DNA of 12,635 nucleotides from Acidobacteriota bacterium (GTDB lineage Bacteria; Acidobacteriota; Vicinamibacteria; Vicinamibacterales; JAFNAJ01): assembly GCA_017860085.1 (NCBI GenBank), contig JAFNAJ010000034.1, positions 1 to 12,635 on the forward strand, in the 5' to 3' direction. Within the stretch, counting starts at the first letter, position 1, and each line of letters opens with the position of its first letter. Both the position numbers and the translations under genes were made by a program. The notes under the pieces are model-generated. The model had not been told where the DNA came from. It did not search any database and saw nothing but the letters and a program-made list of their open reading frames with translations. Below, piece by piece: positions 6,062-12,635 of the stretch.

Positions 6062-6073
6062 GGCCGAATCTTG

Positions 6074-6103
6074 ATTCTACCGATCGAGTTGCACGGGGGT
6101 CAA
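6074..6103 (-). promoter_or_regulatory. Sigma70-like promoter for gap-pgk-tpiA
   Basis: On the minus strand TTGACC (6103-6098) and TAGAAT (6079-6074) are separated by 18 nt, each box 5 of 6 to consensus. The predicted start near 6067 leaves a leader of about 93 nt containing the 5' hairpin and the SD-region inverted repeat. Confidence 0.65.
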
Positions 6104-6109
6104 CGCGTG

Positions 6110-6139
6110 TTGCCAACCACGGGGACGGGACACTATACT
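6110..6139 (+). promoter_or_regulatory. Sigma70-like promoter for the LPS operon
   Basis: TTGCCA (6110-6115) and TATACT (6134-6139) are separated by 18 nt. The -35 matches at 4 of 6 positions and the -10 at 5 of 6. The predicted start near 6146 gives a leader of about 43 nt to the waaA ATG. Only 6 bp separate this -35 from the -35 of the gap promoter. The sequence between and around them (caacgcgtgttgccaac) is rich in CAAC/GTTG inverted motifs and could hold an operator. Confidence 0.6.
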
Positions 6140-6188
6140 CCGCCCCGGGCCGCGCATCTCCCCGACGAACGCAGCCGTCTCGGTCCGG

Positions 6189-7520
6189 ATGTACGTCATC
6201 TACACGGTCATCACCGTCCTCGCCTTCCTGGTGGCGTCGCCCTATTTCCTGTACCAGGCGATCCGCTACCGGAAGTACGTGGGCAGCGTCCCGCAGCGGT
6301 TGGGACGGCTGCCAGTGGCGTTCAACCTCGACGCCGACCCGTCGATCTGGATTCACGCCGTGTCGGTTGGGGAGGTGCTCACGGTCCGGGCGCTGATTCC
6401 GGGCCTCCGCGAGCGCTACCCGCACCTCAGGATCTTCCTGTCGACCACGACGATGACGGGGCAGCAGGTGGCTCGCAGCCACGTGCGCGGCGTGGATGCG
6501 GTGTTCTACTTCCCGTTCGATCTGCCGTTCATCGTCCGCCGGCTGATCGGGAGCGTGCGGCCGCGGTTGTTCCTGATGATGGAGACCGAGATCTGGCCCA
6601 ACCTGCTGCGGGCGTGTCGGCAGCAGGGCGTGAAGGCCGTGATGGTCAACGGCCGGATTTCGCAACGGTCGTATCCTCGCTACCGCCTGGTGAAGGCGTT
6701 CATCAAGCGGGTGCTGGCTGATGTCGACCGCTTCTGCATGCAGAGCGAGGAGTCGGCCCGACGGATCGTCGATCTGGGTGCGCCGCCCGAGCGCGTGACC
6801 GTGACCGGCAGCCTCAAGTTCGACTCGCTCGACTGGACGGCCAGCCAGGGCCGAGGGCGCGAACGGGTCCTCCGGTTCTTCAAGGTGCCCGATGCGCACC
6901 CGGTGGTGATCGCGGCCAGCACGCTTCGCGGCGAGGAAACCGCGGTGCTGCACGCGTTTCGCGCGGTGCGGCGCTCGCGACCCGAGGCCCTGCTCGTGAT
7001 TGCTCCCCGGCACCCCGAGCGCTTCGCCGAGGTCGTCGAGTTGGCGCGCCAGGAGGGCTACCGCGTCGCCCGGCGAACCGAGCTCGTCATCGACGCCCCG
7101 CTCACCTGCGACGTGGTGGTGCTCGACACCATCGGCGAGCTGGCGCGGCTCTACCAGGTGGCCACGGTCGTGTTCGTCGGGGGCAGCCTGGTCGACACCG
7201 GCGGCCACAACATCCTCGAGCCGGCCGTGTTCGGCAAGCCCATCCTCTTCGGCCCGCACATGCACAATTTCGCCGAGGTCGCGAGCGCCTTCCTCGCGAG
7301 CGGAGCCGCGGTCGAGGTGGCCTCGGCGCGCGACCTCGAGGAGACGCTCGTCGCGCTCGTCGGTGACCCGGTGCGTCGCGCCGCCCTCGGCGCGGCGGCG
7401 CGCGCCCTGGTCGAGGCCAACCGTGGCGCCTGCCAACGAACCCTCGGGGAGATTGCCGCCGTGCTCCCACCGCGGGGCGATCGCGCAGGCGTCGTCACGC
7501 CATTTCGTCGGGCCACCTGA
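6189..7520 (+). CDS. waaA: 3-deoxy-D-manno-octulosonic acid (Kdo) transferase
   Basis: WaaA (KdtA) transfers Kdo from CMP-Kdo to the lipid A precursor at the cytoplasmic face of the inner membrane. The 443-residue GT30 protein starts with a membrane anchor (about 2-24). It then shows IWIHAVSVGEV (53-63), whose Glu62 matches the family's catalytic Glu, followed by LSTTTMTGQQVA (84-95), FLMMETEIWPNLL (128-140), VMVNGRISQRSY (151-162), VTGSLKFD (205-212), IAASTLRGEE (241-250), APRHPER (272-278), FVGGSLVDTGGHNILEP (329-345) and FGPHMHNF (354-361). Length is slightly above the E. coli enzyme. How many Kdo residues it adds cannot be read from sequence. It is the first gene of the operon. The ATG at 6189 has no obvious SD, but no better in-frame start exists. 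Confidence 0.95.
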   Translation: MYVIYTVITVLAFLVASPYFLYQAIRYRKYVGSVPQRLGRLPVAFNLDADPSIWIHAVSVGEVLTVRALIPGLRERYPHLRIFLSTTTMTGQQVARSHVRGVDAVFYFPFDLPFIVRRLIGSVRPRLFLMMETEIWPNLLRACRQQGVKAVMVNGRISQRSYPRYRLVKAFIKRVLADVDRFCMQSEESARRIVDLGAPPERVTVTGSLKFDSLDWTASQGRGRERVLRFFKVPDAHPVVIAASTLRGEETAVLHAFRAVRRSRPEALLVIAPRHPERFAEVVELARQEGYRVARRTELVIDAPLTCDVVVLDTIGELARLYQVATVVFVGGSLVDTGGHNILEPAVFGKPILFGPHMHNFAEVASAFLASGAAVEVASARDLEETLVALVGDPVRRAALGAAARALVEANRGACQRTLGEIAAVLPPRGDRAGVVTPFRRAT

Positions 7521-7530
7521 CCCGGTCCCC

Positions 7531-8595
7531 ATGCGCGTGACATCGCCGCTGGGCACGCGTCTCCTCGAACCGATTGGCTTCGCCTTCGGCGCCGTGGCCG
7601 ATCTCCGACGCCGTTGGTACGCTACGCACCCGTCGTCGGTGCGCCGACTTCTCCGCCCCGTGGTCAGCGTGGGCAACTTGAGCGTTGGCGGCAGCGGGAA
7701 GACACCGCTGGTGGCCCTCGTCGCGACGATGCTCCGGGACGAGGGCGAACGGCCGGCGGTGCTCAGTCGCGGCTACGCCCGAACCCGTCACGTCGACGGC
7801 GTCGTCGTGGTTCGTGACACCGAGCAGGTCCGTGCCGGGCTCGACAGCGCCGGCGACGAACCCTTCATGCTGGCGCGGTCGCTCGACGGCGTGGCCGTCC
7901 TGGTGTCCCCCGACCGCCACCTCTCTGGCACGCTCGCAGAGGCTCGCCTCGGCTGCACGGTGCACGTGCTCGACGATGGGTTCCAGCACGTGCGGCTATG
8001 GCGGGACGTGGACGTATTGATCGCCAGCCGCAGCGACCTGCAGAATGAGCGGGTGATGCCTGCGGGACGGTTGCGTGAACGACCCGTTGCCGCGCGTCAT
8101 GCGGACGCCCTCATCGTGACCGATGTCGACCCAGTCGAGGCCACGAGTCTCGGCGCGGCGGCGGGCGTCAGGGTGGCGTTCGCGATGCGCCGGACGCTGG
8201 GGCAGCCGGCGGGACCGCATGGGGAGTCGCTGGCGATCGACCGCTCGAGACCCGTTGTGGCGGTGGCCGGCACGGCGCGGCCCGAACGGTTCTTCGACGA
8301 CCTGGCGGGCGCCGGCTGGACGGTGGCCGCCGCGGTGGCTGTTGGCGACCACCACGTCTACACGCCGCGTGACCTCGACCGGATCAGCGAGGCCGCAGTC
8401 ACGACCCAGGCCGGCGCCGTGCTCACGACGGAGAAGGACATCGTGCGCTGGCCAGCGACGTACTCGCTGCCGGTGCCACTGGCCGCTGTGCCGCTTGCGG
8501 TGACGGTCGAGCCCGCCGGCGACTTCCGTTCGTGGCTCCTGGGGCGGGTGGCCCAGGCCCACGACTCCTCACGCGATCGCAACGACCGGGCCTGA
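7531..8595 (+). CDS. lpxK: Tetraacyldisaccharide 4'-kinase
   Basis: LpxK phosphorylates the 4' position of the tetraacyldisaccharide to give lipid IVA, at the inner membrane. The 354-residue protein has RPVVSVGNLSVGGSGKTP (42-59), with an intact Walker A (GGSGKTP, 53-59). It also has VLSRGYAR (77-84), the GDEP segment with Asp109 (equivalent to the catalytic Asp of the family), and VHVLDDGFQHVRL (144-156). NERVMPAGRLRE (172-183), AVAVGDHHVYTPRDL, and the late TEKDIVRW complete the set. The frame stays open far upstream, but the ATG at 7531, 10 bp after the waaA stop, gives the expected N-terminus LLEPIGFAFG. No clear SD is present, so translation may depend on coupling to waaA. In the pathway LpxK acts before WaaA although it is encoded after it. 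Confidence 0.95.
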   Translation: MRVTSPLGTRLLEPIGFAFGAVADLRRRWYATHPSSVRRLLRPVVSVGNLSVGGSGKTPLVALVATMLRDEGERPAVLSRGYARTRHVDGVVVVRDTEQVRAGLDSAGDEPFMLARSLDGVAVLVSPDRHLSGTLAEARLGCTVHVLDDGFQHVRLWRDVDVLIASRSDLQNERVMPAGRLRERPVAARHADALIVTDVDPVEATSLGAAAGVRVAFAMRRTLGQPAGPHGESLAIDRSRPVVAVAGTARPERFFDDLAGAGWTVAAAVAVGDHHVYTPRDLDRISEAAVTTQAGAVLTTEKDIVRWPATYSLPVPLAAVPLAVTVEPAGDFRSWLLGRVAQAHDSSRDRNDRA

Positions 8596-8615
8596 GGACG
8601 CCGAACGTCGACATC

Positions 8616-9578
8616 GTGACACGCGCTTTCCGACACCGCCTCGAGGACGCCGCTGTCGGCTTCGTCACTTTCGTGGCACAGACGCTGCCACGAGGCCTGG
8701 TCGTACGCCTGGGCGGGGCGATTGGCCTCGCGTTCTACACGTTCGATGGGCCGCACCGCCGGCTGGCGCAGGAGAATCTCTCGCGCGCGTTCCCCACTCG
8801 CGATGCGCAGGACATCCGTCGCACCGCCCGGTCGGTGTACGCGCACTTTGGGCGATTGCTGATCGAGATCCTCCGATTCTCCACGATGTCAGCCGAACAG
8901 GTGCGGGCCGCGTGCGAGTTCGAGGGGCACGAGCGAGTGGCCGAGGCGTACCGAGGCGGACGAGGCGTCCTCTTCGTGACCGGGCACTTCGGCTTCTGGG
9001 AACTGCAGGCCGTGGCCGAGGGAGCGCTGTTTGAACCGATTGCCGTCGTGGCGCGGGCCTTGGACAATCCGCGCCTGCACGAGCGGCTCGAGCGTTTCCG
9101 CACGTCCACCGGCAACCAGGTGATCTACCGGCGTGGAGGCCTGCGTCGCATCCTGCGCGCGCTCGGCGAGAATCGTGGCGTGGCCGTCCTGATCGACCAG
9201 CACATCCAGGGGGCCGACGCCGTGATGATCGACTTCTTCGGACGACCGGCAGCCACCACCACGGCGGTGGCGACGCTGGCGCTTCGGACGAAGGCGCCCG
9301 TCATCCCGGTGTTTGCGCTGCCGTTGCCGGGGGGCCGGTATCGCATGATCTTCGAGCACCCGGTGGAGTTGCCGGAAGGCGACGGGTCGGACGCGGTGCG
9401 CGAGTTGACGCAGCGCTGCACGGACGTGCTCGAGATGTACGTCCGACGCTACCCTGAGCTGTGGCTCTGGATGCACCGGCGCTGGCGCGATGCGGCACAG
9501 CCGTCGATCCCGGGGATGTTCCCCGTGGCGGGCCCCGACCCGGCGCCTGACGATCCCTCCCCGAAAGGGCCGGCGTGA
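8616..9578 (+). CDS. Lipid A biosynthesis acyltransferase, LpxL/HtrB family
   Basis: Members of this family transfer a secondary acyl chain from acyl-ACP to Kdo-lipid A at the inner membrane. The 320-residue product has an N-terminal hydrophobic segment (about 13-41), then the acyltransferase HX4E motif: His124 and Glu129 in TGHFGFWELQA. AVLIDQHIQGADAVMIDFFG (190-209) and the C-terminal WLWMHRRWRDA (283-293) are also typical. The tail after 295 is Pro/Asp-rich. The frame is open from 8532, inside lpxK; the GTG at 8616, 20 bp after the lpxK stop, fits the family N-terminus best, though its SD (GAGGA) is about 16 nt away. Whether it adds the first (LpxL) or second (LpxM) secondary chain, and with what chain length, cannot be told, so no symbol is given. 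Confidence 0.9.
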   Translation: MTRAFRHRLEDAAVGFVTFVAQTLPRGLVVRLGGAIGLAFYTFDGPHRRLAQENLSRAFPTRDAQDIRRTARSVYAHFGRLLIEILRFSTMSAEQVRAACEFEGHERVAEAYRGGRGVLFVTGHFGFWELQAVAEGALFEPIAVVARALDNPRLHERLERFRTSTGNQVIYRRGGLRRILRALGENRGVAVLIDQHIQGADAVMIDFFGRPAATTTAVATLALRTKAPVIPVFALPLPGGRYRMIFEHPVELPEGDGSDAVRELTQRCTDVLEMYVRRYPELWLWMHRRWRDAAQPSIPGMFPVAGPDPAPDDPSPKGPA

Positions 9579-10648
9579 CCGGGTCACACGGCCGACGGCT
9601 GCTGGTGCGCGCGCCGAACTGGCTGGGCGACATCCTGATGGCGTTGCCCGCGCTGGCCGGTCTGCGCCACCACTTCGGGGGGGACACGCTCGCGCTGGCG
9701 GTGCCGGCAGCGTACGGATTGCTGGCCCGATCCATTCCCGGCGTCGATGAAGTCGTGCCGCTCCGCGGGGGGAGTTCGTGGGCCAGCCTCCGCGCCGACG
9801 CCGACACCCTTCGCGCGGGCCGTTTCGACCGAGGACTGCTGCTCACGAACTCCTTCGGTTCCGCGCTGGTCTTCTGGTGGGCCGGGATCCCCGAGCGATG
9901 GGGATATCGGCGCGATGGCCGAGGCTGGCTGCTCACGCGGGCCGTCCCGCGTGGTGCGGGGCGCACCGGAGACTCGAGGCACCACAGCGAGTACTACGTG
10001 CGCCTCGTCCGCGCGCTCGGGGTTGAACGCATGCCGCCGAGCCCGCGGCTCCGGGTCGGGGACGGCTCCATCCTCCGTGCGCGACGCCTGCTCGAGACGC
10101 TTGGCGTCGGCGATCGGCCGCTGGTCGGGCTGGCGCCGGGCGCGGCCTTCGGTCACGCCAAGCGCTGGCCGCCTGCCCAGGTGGCCGCCCTCGTCGATCG
10201 TCTCGTGGCCGAGACCGAGGCGGCGTGCGTACTGGTGGGATCTGCCGGCGACCGCGACGTGGTGAGTGCGATAGAATCGCGCGTCGGCCCGCATGCCAAG
10301 GGGACGTCGCGAGACCCGCGGCTCGTCAGCCTGGTGGGACGCACCGACGTCGATGAGGTCATGGGGCTGATCGCGCTGTGCCGGGCTTTCGTCTCGAACG
10401 ATTCCGGGGCGATGCACCTCTCAGCCGCCATCGGGGTCCACGTGACCGCGATCTTCGGGCCGACCGACGAGCGGGCGACCTCGCCCCTTGGACCCCACAC
10501 GATTGTGACGCACGACGTGTGGTGCCGGCCCTGTCATCTTCGCGATTGCCCGATTGACCACCGCTGCATGACGCGCATTCCCGTTGACACCGTGTTCGCC
10601 TCGGCGAAGGCTGCACTGGACCAGGCGGCTGGAGGTGCGTCGCGGTGA
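9575..10648 (+). CDS. waaF: ADP-heptose:LPS heptosyltransferase II
   Basis: WaaF adds the second L-glycero-D-manno-heptose to the inner core, acting on the cytoplasmic side of the inner membrane. The 357-residue GT9 protein has LLVRAPNWLGDILMALPAL (9-27), including the conserved Asp19. It also has LAPGAAFGHAKRWPP with the Lys-Arg-Trp motif near 195, and SNDSGAMHLSAAIG (274-287) that contacts the ADP-heptose. IFGPTDERATSPLGP follows, then the Cys-rich WCRPCHLRDCPIDHRCM near 315-330 that is typical of heptosyltransferase II rather than I. The GTG at 9575 overlaps the stop of the acyltransferase gene by 4 bp (GTGA), with AAGGG just upstream. It also overlaps gmhB by 4 bp at its 3' end, so the three genes are probably translationally coupled. 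Confidence 0.93.
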   Translation: MTGSHGRRLLVRAPNWLGDILMALPALAGLRHHFGGDTLALAVPAAYGLLARSIPGVDEVVPLRGGSSWASLRADADTLRAGRFDRGLLLTNSFGSALVFWWAGIPERWGYRRDGRGWLLTRAVPRGAGRTGDSRHHSEYYVRLVRALGVERMPPSPRLRVGDGSILRARRLLETLGVGDRPLVGLAPGAAFGHAKRWPPAQVAALVDRLVAETEAACVLVGSAGDRDVVSAIESRVGPHAKGTSRDPRLVSLVGRTDVDEVMGLIALCRAFVSNDSGAMHLSAAIGVHVTAIFGPTDERATSPLGPHTIVTHDVWCRPCHLRDCPIDHRCMTRIPVDTVFASAKAALDQAAGGASR

Positions 10649-11241
10649 AGAGCCCTGCGGTGTTCCTCGATCGTGACGGCACTCTCATCGAGGAGGTCGG
10701 GTACCTCGACCGGCTCGAACGCCTGCAGTTGTTCCCCTACACGACCGAGGCGCTGCGCATCCTGGCCCGCGCGGGCTTTCGCCTGGTCGTCATCACCAAC
10801 CAGGCGGGTGTGGCCCGAGGGTACTTCGACGAGGGGTTCGTGCGGCGCGCCAACCAGCATCTCGTCGACCGGCTGGCCGATGCCGGTGTCACGGTGGATG
10901 GTGTCTACTTCTGTCCGCACCATCCCGACGGCACGGTCGAGCGCTACCGGACCGCCTGTGAGTGTCGCAAGCCCAACCCGGGCATGCTTCGGGCGGCCGA
11001 GCGCGATCTCGGGATCGACCTGCCGCGCTCGTGGGTGGTTGGCGATCGCTGGCTTGACGTGGCGCTCGCTGCCGGCGTCGGGGCACGAGGTGTTCTCGTG
11101 CGAACCGGCTACGGCGAAACGGAGGCCGCGCGCCCGGTCGATGGCGTCAACCCGACGGCGATCGCCGCGCACCTGCTCGAGGCCGCCAGCCTGATCATCC
11201 GGGCGACGCGCAACGAGAAGCTCGCGCCATCGGCCAGCTGA
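10645..11241 (+). CDS. gmhB: D-glycero-D-manno-heptose 1,7-bisphosphate 7-phosphatase
   Basis: GmhB removes the 7-phosphate from heptose 1,7-bisphosphate, a cytoplasmic step of ADP-heptose synthesis. The 198-residue HAD phosphatase has the DxDGT nucleophile motif (FLDRDGTL; Asp9 and Asp11), VVITNQAGVARGYF (48-61), a zinc-binding set Cys90-Pro-His92 with Cys105 and Cys107 (CPHHPDG...CECRKPNPG), Lys109, and the late acidic motif VVGDRWLDV (131-139). The zinc loop and the GYL(D) insert match GmhB rather than histidinol-phosphate phosphatase. The anomer used (alpha or beta) cannot be told, but the neighbouring HldE2-type gene suggests the beta branch. The GTG at 10645 overlaps the waaF stop (GTGA) and has a strong GGAGG 9 nt upstream. 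The last 20 or so residues lack family similarity. Confidence 0.93.
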   Translation: MKSPAVFLDRDGTLIEEVGYLDRLERLQLFPYTTEALRILARAGFRLVVITNQAGVARGYFDEGFVRRANQHLVDRLADAGVTVDGVYFCPHHPDGTVERYRTACECRKPNPGMLRAAERDLGIDLPRSWVVGDRWLDVALAAGVGARGVLVRTGYGETEAARPVDGVNPTAIAAHLLEAASLIIRATRNEKLAPSAS

Positions 11242-11242
11242 C

Positions 11243-11740
11243 ATGGGCACGATCCTCTCGCTTGCGGAGCTGGCGCGCCAGGTCGCGAACGACCGTCGTC
11301 ACGGACACACGGTGGCACTGGCCAACGGCTGTTTCGACATCCTGCACGTGGGACACATCCGTTACCTGCAGGCCTCGTGCCGAGAAGCCGACCGGCTCGT
11401 CGTCGCGATCAACGACGATGCCGGGGTGCGGCATCTGAAGGGTGAGGGACGGCCCATCATGAAGGCCGATGACCGGGCCGAGCTCGTCGCGGCCGTCCGT
11501 GGCGTCGACTACGTGGTCGTCTTCTCGGAACCGACCGTCACCGAAGTGCTCGAGGCCGTGCGACCGGACGTCCACTGCAAGGGTACGGACTACACCGTCG
11601 ACACGGTGCCCGAGCGCGCGGTGGTCAAGGCGTGGGGTGGACGCACCGCGATCGTGGGCGATCCGAAGGACCATTCGACCCGCGACCTGCTCTCGCGCAT
11701 CGGCGAGGCGGCGAGCCGCGGGACGGTCGACGAGCCGTGA
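11243..11740 (+). CDS. rfaE2: D-glycero-beta-D-manno-heptose 1-phosphate adenylyltransferase, standalone
   Basis: This enzyme joins heptose 1-phosphate to AMP from ATP to make ADP-heptose. In E. coli it is the C-terminal domain of bifunctional HldE; here it is a separate 165-residue protein with no kinase domain attached. The cytidylyltransferase-like fold is shown by VALANGCFDILHVGHIRYL (24-42), with the HxGH motif at His35-His38, AINDDAGVRHLKGEGRP, the DRAELVAAV helix, DVHCKGTDYTVDTVPE, and GDPKDHSTRDLLSRI, the counterpart of the family's STT/STR nucleotide-binding motif. The ATG at 11243 begins one base after the gmhB stop and no SD is visible, so it is probably translated by coupling. The gene overlaps the next one by 4 bp. 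The HldE1 kinase must be elsewhere. Confidence 0.93.
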   Translation: MGTILSLAELARQVANDRRHGHTVALANGCFDILHVGHIRYLQASCREADRLVVAINDDAGVRHLKGEGRPIMKADDRAELVAAVRGVDYVVVFSEPTVTEVLEAVRPDVHCKGTDYTVDTVPERAVVKAWGGRTAIVGDPKDHSTRDLLSRIGEAASRGTVDEP

Positions 11741-12635
11741 CCTCCTCCCCGCGCGTGTTGGTGGTCCGGCTCGGGGCGCTGGGCGACATCGTGCACGCCA
11801 TTCCCGTGGCGGCCGCGCTGCGCCGGCGCTGGCCTGACGCGCGCGTCGACTGGGTGGTCGAGGCCAGGCATGTCCCTCTGCTGGAGCTGGTGCCCGTCGT
11901 GTCGGCGCTCGTGCCCTTCGATTCGCGCCGCGTGCTCGATGGCGGAGGTTGGGTGCAGACAATCCGAGCCTTGAGGGCGGCCCATTACGACGTAGCGCTC
12001 GACGTGCAGGGCCTCGTGAAGTCGGCCGTCGTGGCGAGGCTGTCGGGTGCACGACGGGTCGTCGGATTCGACACCGCTTCGTTGCGAGAGCCGTCCGCGC
12101 GACGGCTGTACACCGAGCAAGCCGGGCCGGTCGGGCACGTGCACGTGGTTGCGCGGAATCTCGGCATCCTGACGGCCCTCGGTGTCGGGAGCCGCGCGTG
12201 GGAGTTCCCACTCCGCGAGACAACGGCCGCTCCGGGCGTGCGCGCGGTCATCGAACGCCACGCAGGACGACTCGCGCTGCTGAACCCCGGCGCTGCGTGG
12301 CCCAACAAGCGATGGCCGGCCGAACGCTTCGGTCAGCTGGGCAGGGTGATGGCCGAACGTCTGGGACTCGTGCCGCTCGTGCTGTGGGGGCCTGGTGAGG
12401 ACGCGCTGGCGTCGGCCGTCGTCGGTGCATCGGGCGGCCGCGCCGTGCAGGGGCCCCAGACAACGATCGGCGATCTGATCGCGCTGCTGCGCGCGGCGCG
12501 CGTGATGGTGGCGGGAGACACCGGGCCCCTGCACCTTGCGGCGGCGCTCGGGACGCCGGTGGTGGGGATCTACGGTCCCACCGATCCCGCGCGCAACGGG
12601 CCCTGGTCGGCCGACGACGTGTGCGTATCACGCCG
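11737..12635 (+). CDS. waaC: ADP-heptose:LPS heptosyltransferase I, 3' end beyond the window
   Basis: WaaC adds the first heptose to Kdo2-lipid A. The frame is open without a stop from the GTG at 11737 to the right edge, giving 299 residues of a family usually about 320-350 long, so only the C-terminus is missing. Visible motifs are RVLVVRLGALGDIVHAIPV (6-24) with the conserved Asp17, VDWVVEARH (37-45), YDVALDVQGLVKSAVVARLSG near 84-104, LLNPGAAWPNKRWPAERF with Lys-Arg-Trp, and AGDTGPLHLAAALGTPVVGIYGPTDPARNGPW near the right edge. The LGDIVHAIP signature and VDWVVE point to heptosyltransferase I rather than II. The GTG overlaps the rfaE2 stop (GTGA). A related GT9 transferase is possible, but operon context favours WaaC. 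Confidence 0.9.
   Translation, partial: MTSSPRVLVVRLGALGDIVHAIPVAAALRRRWPDARVDWVVEARHVPLLELVPVVSALVPFDSRRVLDGGGWVQTIRALRAAHYDVALDVQGLVKSAVVARLSGARRVVGFDTASLREPSARRLYTEQAGPVGHVHVVARNLGILTALGVGSRAWEFPLRETTAAPGVRAVIERHAGRLALLNPGAAWPNKRWPAERFGQLGRVMAERLGLVPLVLWGPGEDALASAVVGASGGRAVQGPQTTIGDLIALLRAARVMVAGDTGPLHLAAALGTPVVGIYGPTDPARNGPWSADDVCVSR

Noticed and set aside
5580..7676. 698-codon open frame on the minus strand across gap, the divergent promoters and waaA
   Set aside because: It crosses well-defined promoters and overlaps three conserved genes in other frames. Its composition is typical of chance frames in GC-rich DNA.
1..12635. CRISPR array, insertion sequence or phage genes
   Set aside because: No regularly spaced repeats, transposase or integrase motifs, or terminal inverted repeats were found on reading both strands.

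Overview
The window looks like chromosomal DNA of a high-GC Gram-negative bacterium. Lipid A, Kdo and heptose genes imply an LPS outer membrane. The GC-rich codon use and the gap-pgk-tpiA-secG arrangement fit Acidobacteriota (perhaps Vicinamibacteria), but that assignment is inference; no marker in the window proves it.

Layout. (1) 1-132, minus strand: the first 44 codons of a P-loop kinase/ATPase running off the left edge. (2) 133-497: a class II tRNA-Leu(GAG) on the minus strand with its own promoter. A second, exact 21-bp copy of the tRNA's 3' end lies 99 bp beyond it, like an att-site scar. (3) 498-1342, minus strand: secG with a near-leaderless promoter, and upstream of it an unrecognised 124-aa membrane protein. 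(4) 1419-2867, plus strand: glgA (glycogen synthase). (5) 2895-5973, minus strand: tpiA, pgk and gap, transcribed as gap-pgk-tpiA. (6) 5974-6188: a divergent intergenic region with back-to-back sigma70-like promoters, one for gap and one for the LPS operon. (7) 6189-12635, plus strand: a tightly packed LPS inner-core/lipid A operon, waaA-lpxK-lpxL-like acyltransferase-waaF-gmhB-hldE2 (standalone adenylyltransferase)-waaC. The last gene runs off the right edge.

How the genes work together. gap, pgk and tpiA encode three consecutive central glycolytic/gluconeogenic steps, and glgA diverts glucose into glycogen. In the plus-strand operon LpxK phosphorylates lipid A, WaaA adds Kdo, and the LpxL-type enzyme adds a secondary acyl chain. 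GmhB and HldE2 make ADP-heptose, which WaaC and WaaF transfer to the inner core. GmhA, the HldE1 kinase and the HldD epimerase are not in the window. Three of the junctions are 4-bp GTGA overlaps, indicating translational coupling.

Most of the window is recognisable housekeeping content. I do not see a new defence, mobile or biosynthetic system. The points worth a second look are the tRNA 3'-end duplication, the leader and promoter architecture of secG and gap, the inverted repeats between gap and pgk, and the unrecognised membrane protein.
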